Below, one piece after another: positions 7,588 through 15,227 of a stretch of DNA of 24,878 nucleotides. The notes under the pieces are model-generated. The model had not been told where the DNA came from and searched no databases. It was given only the letters and a program-made list of their open reading frames with translations. The stretch is from the NCBI GenBank assembly GCA_036279015.1, contig DASUJY010000045.1, forward strand, positions 1-24,878, read 5' to 3'. The stretch's first letter is position 1, and each line of letters starts with the position of its first letter. A program made the position numbers and the translations under genes. The stretch comes from DATEOR01 sp036279015. Its GTDB lineage: Bacteria > Actinomycetota > Thermoleophilia > Gaiellales > Gaiellaceae.

Positions 7588-8795
7588 TGTCGGTCGCGGT
7601 CGGCAGCGAAGAGCTCGGCCGCCTGCGGCGGCTCGGCGAGCCGAGATCGATCGCGATCCTCGGGATCCTCCTCGGGCTGCTCGCCTTCTGGCTCGCGCTG
7701 CCGCCCTGGACCGTGCGCTTCGAGGCCGCTCCGATCGCCGTCGGGATCGCAGGACTCGCGGCCGGGCTCTGGGCGCTGTCGCGGGACGAGAAGCGCCTCG
7801 GCTGGTGGGCGATCGCCGTCGCGGTCGGGGGCACGGCGGCCGCGATCTGGGCGCAGTCAAAGGACGTGAGCTCGCTCGACGCGGTCGTGAACGCCGGCCT
7901 CTTCGCGGCGACGCTCCGCTTCGCGACGCCGCTCGCCTTCGCGGCGATGGGCGGCATCTTCTGCGAGCGCTCGGGCGTCTTCAACATCGCCCTCGAGGGG
8001 ATGATGCTCGCAGGCGCGTTCTTCGGGATCTGGGCTGCGGCCTGGAGCGGCTCCTGGGTCGTCGGGATCTTGATGGCCATGGTCTTCGGGGGCCTCCTCG
8101 CCCTGATCCACGCGTTCTTCTCGATCCATCTGCGCGCCGACCAGGTCGTGACAGGCACGGCGATCAACTTCCTCGCGCTCGGCGTCACCGGGTACCTGTT
8201 CCGTTACATCTACGGGGCGGAAGGGACGCCCTCGGACGTCTCGCGCGTCCCGACTGTGACCGTGCCCGGCCTAAAGGACATCCCGTTCGTGGGCGACGTC
8301 ATCGGCTCCATGAACCTGATGATCTGGTTCATGATCGCGCTCCTCTTCATCACCTGGATCGTCATCTTCAAGACGCCGGTCGGGCTGCGGATCCGCTCGG
8401 TCGGCGAGCACCCGAAGGCCGCCGACACCGTCGGGATCTCCGTCTACGGCGTCAGGTACGTCTCCGTCGTCCTCTCGGGGATGTTCGCCGCGCTCGGCGG
8501 CGCCTACCTCTCGATCGGCTTCGTCGGCTCCTTCAACGAGAACATGACCGTCGGCCGTGGCTTCATCGCGCTCGCGGCGGTCATCTTCGGCAAGTGGAGG
8601 CCGTTCCCGGCATTCGGGGCCTGCCTTCTCTTCGGCTTCTCGAGCGGCCTCGCACAGCGCCTCCAGAACGAGGCCGGCATCTCCTCGAACCTCCTCCAGA
8701 CGCTTCCGTACATCCTCACGCTGATCGCGCTCGTCGGCGTGGTGGGCCGCTCTCGCGGCCCGGCCGCCGCGGGTCGCCCGTACGTCAAGCAGTGA
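7587..8795 (+). CDS. Nucleoside-type ABC importer permease 2
   Basis: 402 aa, the partner permease (YufQ/NupQ-like). The ATG at 7587 shares its A with the preceding stop. The frame is open further upstream, but only through the other permease gene. The N-terminal part (about 20-90) carries three extra hydrophobic stretches before the family core. The core is recognised by ERSGVFNIALEGMML and by the cytoplasmic coupling stretch PVGLRIRSVGEHPKAADTVG, which is the typical permease-ATPase contact of this class. The stop overlaps the GTG of the next small gene. Confidence 0.93.
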   Translation: MSVAVGSEELGRLRRLGEPRSIAILGILLGLLAFWLALPPWTVRFEAAPIAVGIAGLAAGLWALSRDEKRLGWWAIAVAVGGTAAAIWAQSKDVSSLDAVVNAGLFAATLRFATPLAFAAMGGIFCERSGVFNIALEGMMLAGAFFGIWAAAWSGSWVVGILMAMVFGGLLALIHAFFSIHLRADQVVTGTAINFLALGVTGYLFRYIYGAEGTPSDVSRVPTVTVPGLKDIPFVGDVIGSMNLMIWFMIALLFITWIVIFKTPVGLRIRSVGEHPKAADTVGISVYGVRYVSVVLSGMFAALGGAYLSIGFVGSFNENMTVGRGFIALAAVIFGKWRPFPAFGACLLFGFSSGLAQRLQNEAGISSNLLQTLPYILTLIALVGVVGRSRGPAAAGRPYVKQ

Positions 8796-9121
8796 GCCGG
8801 AATCCGAAGGCCGTCTGGGCGTTCGTCGCGGCCGTCGCTGCGCTCGCCGTCCTCGCCGGCGGGCTGCTCGCAGCCCATCTCTCGGGCGACGTCGGCCTCT
8901 ACCAGGCGATTCCGGCCGTTCCGATCGGGCTCGTGCTCGGATTTCTCTCGCTGCGACTCGCGCGCCGGGCCCGCTTCGAGCACCAGCGCTCCCTGGGGCG
9001 GGCCGGAGGCACGGTGCTAGCCGGCGCCGCGCGGATGCTCGGCGGCTTCGCGTTCCTCGTCGCGATCACGGGCGCGCTCGCGCTCGGCGTCTTCGCGGTG
9101 CTGACGCTGGCCTCTCGCTGA
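8792..9121 (+). CDS. Small membrane protein of unknown function at the end of the importer operon
   Basis: 109 aa from the GTG at 8792, whose last two bases are the start of the permease stop (GTGA). Three hydrophobic segments are visible (about 8-28, 38-57 and 83-105) with a basic loop between the second and third (RLARRARFEHQRSLGR). The start is supported by the 4-base overlap; no better start lies downstream. I do not recognise the family. It may assist the importer, or it may belong with the RodZ-like gene 24 nt downstream. Confidence 0.75.
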   Translation: MSRNPKAVWAFVAAVAALAVLAGGLLAAHLSGDVGLYQAIPAVPIGLVLGFLSLRLARRARFEHQRSLGRAGGTVLAGAARMLGGFAFLVAITGALALGVFAVLTLASR

Positions 9122-9129
9122 GACGCCGC

Positions 9130-9135
9130 TACAAT
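9130..9135 (+). promoter_or_regulatory. -10 element before the rodZ-like gene
   Basis: TACAAT is close to the consensus TATAAT and lies in the 24-nt gap, 10 nt before the GTG at 9146. Transcription would start about 4 nt before the GTG, leaving a nearly leaderless mRNA. No clear Shine-Dalgarno site or good -35 (TTGACA) is present. Confidence 0.5.
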
Positions 9136-9145
9136 CGGGGGTTCC

Positions 9146-9901
9146 GTGTTCGAGATCGGCAACAGCCTGCGCGAAGCTCGGCTGCGCCAGGGATACGAGC
9201 TCCCCCGGGTCGAGGCGGATACGAAGATCCGCGCCAAGTACCTCCGAGCCCTCGAGGAGGAGAAGTTCGCTGTCCTGCCCGGCGAGACCTACGTCAAGGG
9301 ATTCCTGCGCACGTATGCCGAATATCTCGGGCTCGACGGGCAGCTCTACGTCGACGAGTTCAACTCCCGCTTCACGAGGGACGACGAGCCGCTGGTCCCC
9401 GAACGGCCGCGCCGGCAGGCGGTGCGATCGCGGGCGGTCGAGTCCAACTTCGTCATCGTCGCGCTCGCCGGGATCATCGCCGTCACGATCCTCGTCGTCG
9501 TCGCCTGGAAGTTCGGCTCCTCGGGCGCCGAGCCGCAGAGCAACCTGCTGCCGGGGCCCGCGACCACGAGCGAGGCGACGACGAGCACCAGGGAGAAGAC
9601 CCCCAACAAGCCCGCCCATCAGCATGCGAAGCGGAAGACGAAGCTCGTTCTCACAGCGGTGGACGGGGACTGCTGGGTGCAGGTGCGCGAGCGCTCGGCG
9701 ACGGGGAGGCTCATCTACGAGGGCACGCTCCAGGCCGGCCAGCGGCAGCGCTTCTCGGACGAAAAGCGCCTCTGGCTCCAGCTCGGCAACCCGGTCTACC
9801 TGAGCGCGAAACTGAACGGGCAAGCGGTCGAGAACCTCCCGAACGGGCCCGCGATCGTCGTCGCGACTGCGAAGGGCGTCCGCACCGTCTCGACTGCCTA
9901 G
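9146..9901 (+). CDS. RodZ-like HTH and DUF4115 transmembrane protein
   Basis: 251 aa, GTG start. The N-terminal Xre-type/HTH_25 domain (about 1-75, opening FEIGNSLREARLRQG, with YLRALEEEKF and LPGETYVKGFLRTYAEYLG) is typical of RodZ-like proteins. One transmembrane helix (102-121) follows, then a Ser/Thr/Pro-rich linker (about 125-160) and an extracytoplasmic DUF4115-type beta domain (165-248). In rod-shaped bacteria RodZ ties MreB to the wall-synthesis machine. In actinobacteria the role is less clear, so I leave the symbol blank. It sits between ftsK and cinA-recA, a neighbourhood common for this family. Confidence 0.9.
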   Translation: MFEIGNSLREARLRQGYELPRVEADTKIRAKYLRALEEEKFAVLPGETYVKGFLRTYAEYLGLDGQLYVDEFNSRFTRDDEPLVPERPRRQAVRSRAVESNFVIVALAGIIAVTILVVVAWKFGSSGAEPQSNLLPGPATTSEATTSTREKTPNKPAHQHAKRKTKLVLTAVDGDCWVQVRERSATGRLIYEGTLQAGQRQRFSDEKRLWLQLGNPVYLSAKLNGQAVENLPNGPAIVVATAKGVRTVSTA

Positions 9902-9908
9902 CGCTCGG

Positions 9909-11198
9909 GTGACGCCTCCGCGGGCCGTCGTCCTCGTCACCGGAAGCGAGCTCGTCCGCGGCGACCGCCGCGATCTCAACGGGCCGTTCCTTGCGCAGGA
10001 GCTCACCCGCCTCGGGCTCGAGCCCGAGCGCGTCGTCGTCGTCGGCGACCGACCGGACAAGCTCGCAGCAGCGCTCGGGGACGGCCTGCTCGCCGACCTC
10101 TGCATCCTCTCAGGCGGCCTCGGCCCGACCCACGACGACCGCACTGTCGCGCTGCTCGCGGTCGCGACGGGACGACGGCTCACCGTAGACGAGACGCTCG
10201 CCGGGGAGATCGAGGCGTTCTCGCGCGGCGTCGCAGAGCGGCTCGGACGACCGTTCGCCGACTTCGTGACCGGAATCCGCAAGCAGGCCTCGCTCCCGGA
10301 CGGTGGCGTCTCCCTCGGGCTCGCCGGGACGGCGCCGGCCGTTCTTCTCGAGCACGAGAACGGCCGTGTCGCGATCGCGCTCCCGGGCCCGCCGCGGGAG
10401 CTCCGCCGCCTCTGGCCGAACGCGGTCGCGCACCCGGCCGTGCAGCGCATCCTCGCGCGCGCCGACGTACCCATGCGGAGCTCGCTCCGGTTCTTCGGGC
10501 CGTCCGAGTCCGCCGTCGCCCGCGTCCTCGCGGAAGCCGGAGGGGAGCGCGAGTCCGCCCACGCGACCGTCTGCGCCCGCGACCTGGAGATCCACGTCGA
10601 CTTCCTGACGGCCCCGGGCGGGGAGGAGGATGCCGCCAGGCTCTCGCAGGCTCTCGAGGACGCGTTCCCCAACGACCTCTTCGCGCGCGACGACGAGCGG
10701 CCGGTGGAGGAGCTGGTGCTCGAGGCGTGCCGCGAGCGAGGGCTGACGCTCGCAACGGCCGAATCGTGCACCGGCGGCCTCGTCGGAGCTCGCCTCACCG
10801 ACGTCGCGGGAGCGAGCGACGTCTTCCTGGGCGGAGTGATCGCCTACGCGAACGAGGTGAAGCAGAGTCGACTCGGCGTCCCGGCAGCCGTCCTGCGCGA
10901 GCACGGGGCTGTCTCCGCCGAGACGGCCGCGGCGATGGCGGCCGGAGCACGCGCAGAGCTCGGTGCGGACGTGGGGATCGCCGACACCGGCATCGCCGGC
11001 CCGAGTGGGGGAAGCACCGAGAAACCGGTCGGCCTCGTCTACATCGCGGTCGCGGGCCCGGCGGGGAACCGTGTCGAGCGCTTTCGGCTCCCGGGCGACC
11101 GGGAGGCGGTGAGGGCGCGGGCGACCGTCCTCGCTCTGCACATGTTGCGGCGAGTTCTGACCCAGTCGGCCACGGATTCGCGCGAAAGCGACCGCTAG
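9909..11198 (+). CDS. cinA: CinA family protein (NMN amidohydrolase type)
   Basis: 429 aa, GTG start 7 nt after the preceding stop. The N-terminal MoCF/COG1058 domain (about 5-170) has the SGGLGPTHDD motif (68-77) and ALPGPPRELRRLW (157-169), typical of the hydrolase domain. The C-terminal CinA/PncC domain (about 265-415) has TAESCTGGL (283-291), FLGGVIAYANEVK (306-318) and the TGIAGPSGG loop (360-368). The C-terminal domain deamidates nicotinamide mononucleotide to nicotinic acid mononucleotide in characterised members; the N-terminal domain hydrolyses ADP-ribose-like compounds. Conservation beside recA is widespread. No damage is seen. Confidence 0.94.
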   Translation: MTPPRAVVLVTGSELVRGDRRDLNGPFLAQELTRLGLEPERVVVVGDRPDKLAAALGDGLLADLCILSGGLGPTHDDRTVALLAVATGRRLTVDETLAGEIEAFSRGVAERLGRPFADFVTGIRKQASLPDGGVSLGLAGTAPAVLLEHENGRVAIALPGPPRELRRLWPNAVAHPAVQRILARADVPMRSSLRFFGPSESAVARVLAEAGGERESAHATVCARDLEIHVDFLTAPGGEEDAARLSQALEDAFPNDLFARDDERPVEELVLEACRERGLTLATAESCTGGLVGARLTDVAGASDVFLGGVIAYANEVKQSRLGVPAAVLREHGAVSAETAAAMAAGARAELGADVGIADTGIAGPSGGSTEKPVGLVYIAVAGPAGNRVERFRLPGDREAVRARATVLALHMLRRVLTQSATDSRESDR

Positions 11199-11199
11199 G

Positions 11200-11745
11200 G
11201 TGGGGGGCGATGAGCGCCTTCGGCTCTTCTGCGCCCTGCTCCTGCCCTGCGACGCGGTCGAGGCTCTCGTCCGCTGGCAGGAGGCCGAGCTCGTCCCGGC
11301 CGGCGGCGCCCTCCGCGTCGTCTCGCGCGAGAATCTGCACGTCACCCTTGCCTTTCTCGGGAGCACCCCAGCCGCCCGGCTGCCCGACATCGTCGCGGCG
11401 CTCGAACGGGCCCGCTCCGGCCTCGCGGCGCCCTTGCTCGACGCCGTGCGCTACCGCGAGACGAGGAGCGTGGGGATGATCCAGCTCTCCGACGAGGGGG
11501 CTCGCGCCGAGGCGCTCGCGGAGCGCCTCTGGGACGGCCTGGAGCGGCTCGGCGTCTACACGCGCGAAGAGCGGCGCTGGCTCCCGCACGTGACCGTCGC
11601 CCGCTTTCGCACGCGACCGCGGCTCGCTCCGGCCATGCCGGCCCTCGGCGAGGTCGTGCCGTCCGACGCTGCCGTGATGATTTCCCGTCTGCGTCCGGGC
11701 GGCGTGCAGTACGAAGTCTTCGAATCGGTGTCGTTAGGAGGTTGA
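11200..11745 (+). CDS. thpR: RNA 2',3'-cyclic phosphodiesterase (2H phosphoesterase, ThpR/LigT)
   Basis: 181 aa. The GTG at 11200 lies one base after the cinA stop. The more obvious ATG at 11210 is in another frame, and only the GTG frame gives the family opening LRLFCALLLP. The two catalytic HxT motifs are present: HVTL (47-50) and HVTV (130-133), the latter in WLPHVTVARFR. These enzymes open 2',3'-cyclic phosphate ends of RNA and can join 2'-5' ends in vitro. It is co-transcribed with cinA and recA by spacing; a functional link to recA is not known to me. Confidence 0.93.
   Translation: MGGDERLRLFCALLLPCDAVEALVRWQEAELVPAGGALRVVSRENLHVTLAFLGSTPAARLPDIVAALERARSGLAAPLLDAVRYRETRSVGMIQLSDEGARAEALAERLWDGLERLGVYTREERRWLPHVTVARFRTRPRLAPAMPALGEVVPSDAAVMISRLRPGGVQYEVFESVSLGG
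11736..11741 (+). promoter_or_regulatory. Ribosome binding site fixing the TTG start of recA
   Basis: AGGAGG, 7 nt before the TTG at 11749, inside the last codons of thpR. It justifies the rare TTG start, which gives the normal RecA N-terminus. Confidence 0.75.
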
Positions 11746-11748
11746 ACC

Positions 11749-12849
11749 TTGGAGCGTGAGCAAGCACTCGACGCCGCTCTGAGCCAGATCGAGCGGCAGT
11801 ACGGCAAAGGCACGGTCATGAAGATGGGCGACCAGGCCCAGGTCGCGATCCCGTCGATCTCGACCGGGTCGCTCTCGCTCGACGTCGCGCTCGGAGTGGG
11901 AGGACTGCCTCGTGGCCGCATTGTCGAGATCTTCGGGCCAGAGTCATCGGGGAAGACGACGCTCGTCTACCACGTCATCGCCGAGGCGCAGCGCCGCGGC
12001 GGCATCTGCGCCTTCATCGACGCCGAGCATGCGATGGATCCGTCCTACGCTCGGCGGATCGGGGTGAACATCGACGACCTGCTCGTCTCGCAGCCCGACA
12101 ACGGCGAGCAGGCGCTCGAAATCGCCGAGCTCCTCATTCGCAGCGGCGCGGTCGACGTCGTCGCGGTCGACTCGGTCGCCGCGCTGACGCCGAAGGCCGA
12201 GATCGAGGGCGAGATGGGGGACAGCCACGTCGGCCTCCAGGCGCGTCTCATGAGCCAGGCGCTCAGGAAGCTCGCCGGGACGCTCAACCGGACGGGCACC
12301 GTCGCGCTCTTCACGAACCAGCTGCGCGAGAAGATCGGCGTCATGTTCGGCAACCCCGAGACGACGCCCGGCGGCCGGGCGCTCAAGTTCTACTCCTCCA
12401 TCCGCCTCGACATCCGCCGGATCGAGACGCTCAAGGAGGGCGTCGAGGCGATCGGCAACCGCGTGCGCGTCAAGGTCGTGAAGAACAAGGTCGCGCCGCC
12501 GTTCAAGCAGGCGGAGTTCGACATCATCTACGGCGACGGGATCTCGTGGGAGGGGACGGTGCTCGATGTCGGCCTCGAGCGGAAGCTCGTGCAGAAGTCG
12601 GGCTCGTACTTCAGTTACGGCGACGAGCGGCTCGGACAGGGACGCCAGAATGCGACGGCCTTCCTGCGCGAGCACCCGGACGTCGCCGAGCAGATCCTTC
12701 GCTCGCTCCAGACGGAGATCGGCCCGGACGCGGTCGTGTCATCTCGGCTCTTGCCACTGAGCGACGAGGCTGCGGCGAAGCCGAAGAAGTCTGATGCGGA
12801 CGCAGAGGCCGAGGCGGCCGAGCAAGCCGCGGACGGGGTCGCCGCCTAG
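11749..12849 (+). CDS. recA: Recombinase RecA
   Basis: 366 aa, TTG start. Forms the filament on single-stranded DNA for strand exchange and stimulates LexA self-cleavage. Canonical landmarks: ALSQIERQYGKGTVMKMGD (about 10-28), Walker A GPESSGKT (63-70), FIDAEHAMDP, the Walker B region VVAVDSVAALTPKAEIEGEMGD, the NQLREKIGVMFGNPETTPGG loop L2 region and GRALKFY. The C-terminal tail is Ala/Glu/Asp-rich, as in many actinobacteria. It is followed by recX. I looked for an actinobacterial SOS box (CGAAC-N4-GTTCG) upstream and found none between cinA and recA. Confidence 0.98.
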   Translation: MEREQALDAALSQIERQYGKGTVMKMGDQAQVAIPSISTGSLSLDVALGVGGLPRGRIVEIFGPESSGKTTLVYHVIAEAQRRGGICAFIDAEHAMDPSYARRIGVNIDDLLVSQPDNGEQALEIAELLIRSGAVDVVAVDSVAALTPKAEIEGEMGDSHVGLQARLMSQALRKLAGTLNRTGTVALFTNQLREKIGVMFGNPETTPGGRALKFYSSIRLDIRRIETLKEGVEAIGNRVRVKVVKNKVAPPFKQAEFDIIYGDGISWEGTVLDVGLERKLVQKSGSYFSYGDERLGQGRQNATAFLREHPDVAEQILRSLQTEIGPDAVVSSRLLPLSDEAAAKPKKSDADAEAEAAEQAADGVAA

Positions 12850-13441
12850 GATCACGGCCCTCCGCCGGGCTCGGCCCGGACAGGTGCACGTCGAGCTCGA
12901 CGGCGAGTCGTGGCGCACGATTCCGGACGGGGCCGTCGTCCGCTCCGGGCTCCGGGTCGGCCTCGAGCTCGACCGGCCTCTCGCCAGGACGCTCTCCCGT
13001 GAGCTCCGGCGCGCGCGTGCGCTCGACGCGGCGACGCGCGCGCTCCGCTCGCGTCCCCTCTCCGAACGCCGCCTCCGCGAACGGCTGCGTGGGCGCGGGA
13101 TCCCGGCGACGGCCGAGGGCGCGGCAGTCACGACGCTGGCAGAGGCGGGCTACGTCGACGACGGTCGCCTTGCCCGAGGACGGGCGGTTGCTCTCGCGGA
13201 GCGCGGCTGGGGCGATGCGGCGATCGCCGCCCGACTGGCAGGTGAGGGTCTCGGCGCCGCCGACGTCGAGGCGGCGCTCGCGGAGCTCGAGCCCGAGCGA
13301 GCCAGGGCCGAGCGGCTCGCGAGCGCCTGCGAGAGCCCACGCAAGACCTGGTCGCTCCTGGCGCGGCGCGGCTTCGACGCCGAGACGATCGAGGCCCTCG
13401 TCGGGACCCTGGACGCCGAGGTGCCCGACGGGCTAGGATAG
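12794..13441 (+). CDS. recX: RecX family regulator of RecA
   Basis: 215 aa from ATG at 12794, overlapping the recA 3' end by 56 nt in a different frame. A GTG at 12884 is the next in-frame start, but it would cut a probable N-terminal strand (ITALRRARPGQVHVELDG). Helical RecX repeats follow: ALRSRPLSERRLRERLRGRGI, TLAEAGYVDDGRLARGRAV, ERGWGDAAIAARLAGEGL, and a last repeat ending LLARRGFDAETIEALVG. RecX binds the RecA filament and limits its activity; coupled synthesis fits that role. The start is less certain than the identity. Confidence 0.9.
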   Translation: MRTQRPRRPSKPRTGSPPRITALRRARPGQVHVELDGESWRTIPDGAVVRSGLRVGLELDRPLARTLSRELRRARALDAATRALRSRPLSERRLRERLRGRGIPATAEGAAVTTLAEAGYVDDGRLARGRAVALAERGWGDAAIAARLAGEGLGAADVEAALAELEPERARAERLASACESPRKTWSLLARRGFDAETIEALVGTLDAEVPDGLG

Positions 13442-13648
13442 CCGGGCATCACCTCAACAAAAAAAGCCTGCACGGAACGGTTTTTCGCCGATCGGATCTC
13501 CCTCGAACAAATCACAATGGCTGAGCTGACGACGACCGACGCCGCGACCCGGAGGATGCCCAGCACGTAGGCGGGCTTCGGCCTGCCGGGCGCCGCTGTC
13601 ACCGATCGACGAACCCGTTCCTGCGGGCATGACACGTAGGAGCGAGGA
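13442..13648 (+). promoter_or_regulatory. 207-nt recX-rny intergenic leader region
   Basis: The longest gap in the window. It opens with an unusually A/T-rich patch for this genome: seven A residues at about 13460-13466 and five T residues at about 13482-13486. Then come a -10-like CACAAT (13513-13518), a possible 17-codon mini-ORF (13517-13570) without a good Shine-Dalgarno site, a UUCG-capped hairpin (13570-13587), and the rny ribosome site AGGAG (13638-13642). I see no known riboswitch. It most likely holds the rny promoter and a structured 5' leader. Confidence 0.5.
13570..13587 (+). promoter_or_regulatory. UUCG-tetraloop hairpin in the rny leader
   Basis: GGCGGGC (13570-13576), TTCG loop, GCCTGCC (13581-13587): seven pairs including one G-U, closed by C-G around the extra-stable UUCG loop. 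No T-run follows, so it is not an intrinsic terminator. It would fold in the 5' leader 61 nt before the rny start. Confidence 0.6.
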
Positions 13649-15187
13649 ATGGCGATTTCCATCGGCCTCCTGATCCTCGGGATCGGGCTGGGTCTGGCTC
13701 TCGGTGTCTTCGTGGGGTCGCGACTGCTTGCTTCACGTCGGGCCGGAGCGGCAGCGGCCGAGAACCTCCGCGCGAGCGAGGATGCGAAGCGCGCAGCCGA
13801 AGCGATCCGCCGAGAGGCTCAGGTCGAGGCGCGGGAGGAGGCGCTGAAGCTCCGCGGCGAGGTCGAGCGCGAGCTTCAGGAGAAACGGTCCGAGATCATC
13901 AAGATCGAGGAGCGCGTTGCCACGAAGGAAGAGGAGATCGAGCGGAAGCTGACGGAGTTCGAGCGGCGCGAGCAGGGCATCGCGGACCGCGAGATCCACC
14001 TCAGGGGCATGCAGGAGGAGATGAAGACGGCTGCCGACCAGCAGTGCAAGGAGCTCGAGCGGATCTCCGGCCTCACGATCGACGAGGCCAAGCGGGACGT
14101 TCTCGAGCGCTCGGAGGAGCTGGTGCGCCACGAGCTCGCGCGAACGGTGCGGCAGATGGAGGAGGAAGCCCGCACGGATGCCAAGCGACGCGCCCGGAAT
14201 CTCGTCGCCGACGCGCTCCAGCGTGTGGCCGCCAGCCACGCGGCCGAGACGACGGTCTCGATGGTCGAGCTTCCGTCCGACGACATGAAGGGCCGCATCA
14301 TCGGGCGCGAGGGCCGCAACATCAGGGCGCTCGAAAACCTGACGGGCGTCGACTTCATCATCGACGACACGCCGCAGGCTGTCGTCCTTTCGTCGTTCGA
14401 CGGCGTCCGCCGCGAGGTGGCGAAGCTGACGCTCCAGAAGCTGGTCGAGGACGGCCGCATCCATCCGTCCCGGATCGAGGAGATGTACTACAGCTCCAAG
14501 CTCGAGATCGACGAGCACATCCAGCAGGCAGGGGAGCAGGCGGTGTTCGAGGCGAACTGCGGCCAGCTGCACGAGGAGCTCGTCAAGCTGCTCGGCCGGC
14601 TCCGCTACCGGACGAGCTACGGCCAGAACATCCTCAAGCACTCGCTCGAGTGCGTTCACCTGGCGGGGATCATGGCCTCGGAGCTCGGCGCGAGCGTCAA
14701 GACGGCGAAACGCGCAGCCCTCCTGCACGACCTCGGCAAAGCGATGACGCACGAGGTCGAGGGCTCGCACGCTCTCATCTCCGCGCAACAGGCGAAGCGC
14801 TACGGGGAGTCGCAGCACGTCGTCCACGCGATCGAGGCACACCACTACGAGGTGCAGCCCCAGACCGTCGAGGCCGTGCTCGTGATCGCTGCGGACGCCA
14901 TCTCGGCCTCGCGGCCCGGCGCGCGCGGCGAGAGCCTGGAGGGCTACATCAAGCGCCTCGAGTCGCTCGAGAAGATCGCCTCTGCGAAACGGGGCGTCGA
15001 GAGGGTCTACGCCCTCCAGGCGGGACGGGAGATCCGCGTGCTCGTGAAGCCCTCCGAGGTGGACGACGACACCGCGGTCCTTCTGTCGCACGAGATCGCT
15101 CGGGAGATCGAGGACCAGCTCGAGTACCCGGGCCAGATCAAGGTCACCGTCATCCGCGAGTCGCGGGCGACCGAGTTCGCGAAGTAG
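13649..15187 (+). CDS. rny: Ribonuclease Y
   Basis: 512 aa, ATG start supported by AGGAG 6 nt upstream. Membrane-anchored endonuclease that starts bulk mRNA decay. The N-terminal transmembrane helix (about 4-24) is followed by a long charged coiled coil (about 35-195), the KH RNA-binding domain with GRIIGREGRNIR (215-226), and the HD domain with the catalytic HD in LLHDLGKA (358-365; His360-Asp361) plus downstream HHYEVQP. The length matches the family (about 510-520 aa). RNase Y is standard in Firmicutes but patchy in actinobacteria, where RNase E/J often dominate, so its presence helps place the organism. Confidence 0.97.
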   Translation: MAISIGLLILGIGLGLALGVFVGSRLLASRRAGAAAAENLRASEDAKRAAEAIRREAQVEAREEALKLRGEVERELQEKRSEIIKIEERVATKEEEIERKLTEFERREQGIADREIHLRGMQEEMKTAADQQCKELERISGLTIDEAKRDVLERSEELVRHELARTVRQMEEEARTDAKRRARNLVADALQRVAASHAAETTVSMVELPSDDMKGRIIGREGRNIRALENLTGVDFIIDDTPQAVVLSSFDGVRREVAKLTLQKLVEDGRIHPSRIEEMYYSSKLEIDEHIQQAGEQAVFEANCGQLHEELVKLLGRLRYRTSYGQNILKHSLECVHLAGIMASELGASVKTAKRAALLHDLGKAMTHEVEGSHALISAQQAKRYGESQHVVHAIEAHHYEVQPQTVEAVLVIAADAISASRPGARGESLEGYIKRLESLEKIASAKRGVERVYALQAGREIRVLVKPSEVDDDTAVLLSHEIAREIEDQLEYPGQIKVTVIRESRATEFAK

Positions 15188-15215
15188 GTGCGTCGGGACC
15201 CCGTCGAACGAGCGC

Positions 15216-15221
15216 TACAGT
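15216..15221 (+). promoter_or_regulatory. -10 element of a leaderless miaB mRNA
   Basis: TACAGT ends 6 nt before the ATG at 15228. Initiation about 7 nt downstream would put the first base of the mRNA at the start codon. There is no Shine-Dalgarno site in the 40-nt gap. The -35 region (about 15193-15198, TCGGGA) is weak. Confidence 0.5.
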
Positions 15222-15227
15222 CCCGGC

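Noticed and set aside
3703..8129. Long minus-strand open frames opposite the importer genes
   Set aside because: Asp/Arg/Glu-rich antisense shadows typical of high-GC DNA; no start signals or recognisable domains, and the plus-strand frames are certain.
11210..11212. ATG as the thpR start
   Set aside because: It is out of frame with the HxT-containing protein; the GTG at 11200 is the in-frame start.
13456..13490. A-run and T-run after recX as a bidirectional intrinsic terminator
   Set aside because: Only the A and T runs pair; the GC part between them does not form a stem (G-G and C-C mismatches).
13517..13570. 17-codon ORF in the rny leader as a real gene
   Set aside because: No good ribosome site and no recognisable peptide; recorded only as part of the leader.
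13606..13620. GAAC-CC-GTTC as an SOS box before rny
   Set aside because: The spacer is 2 nt, not the 4 nt of the GAAC-N4-GTTC operator, and rny is not a usual SOS gene.
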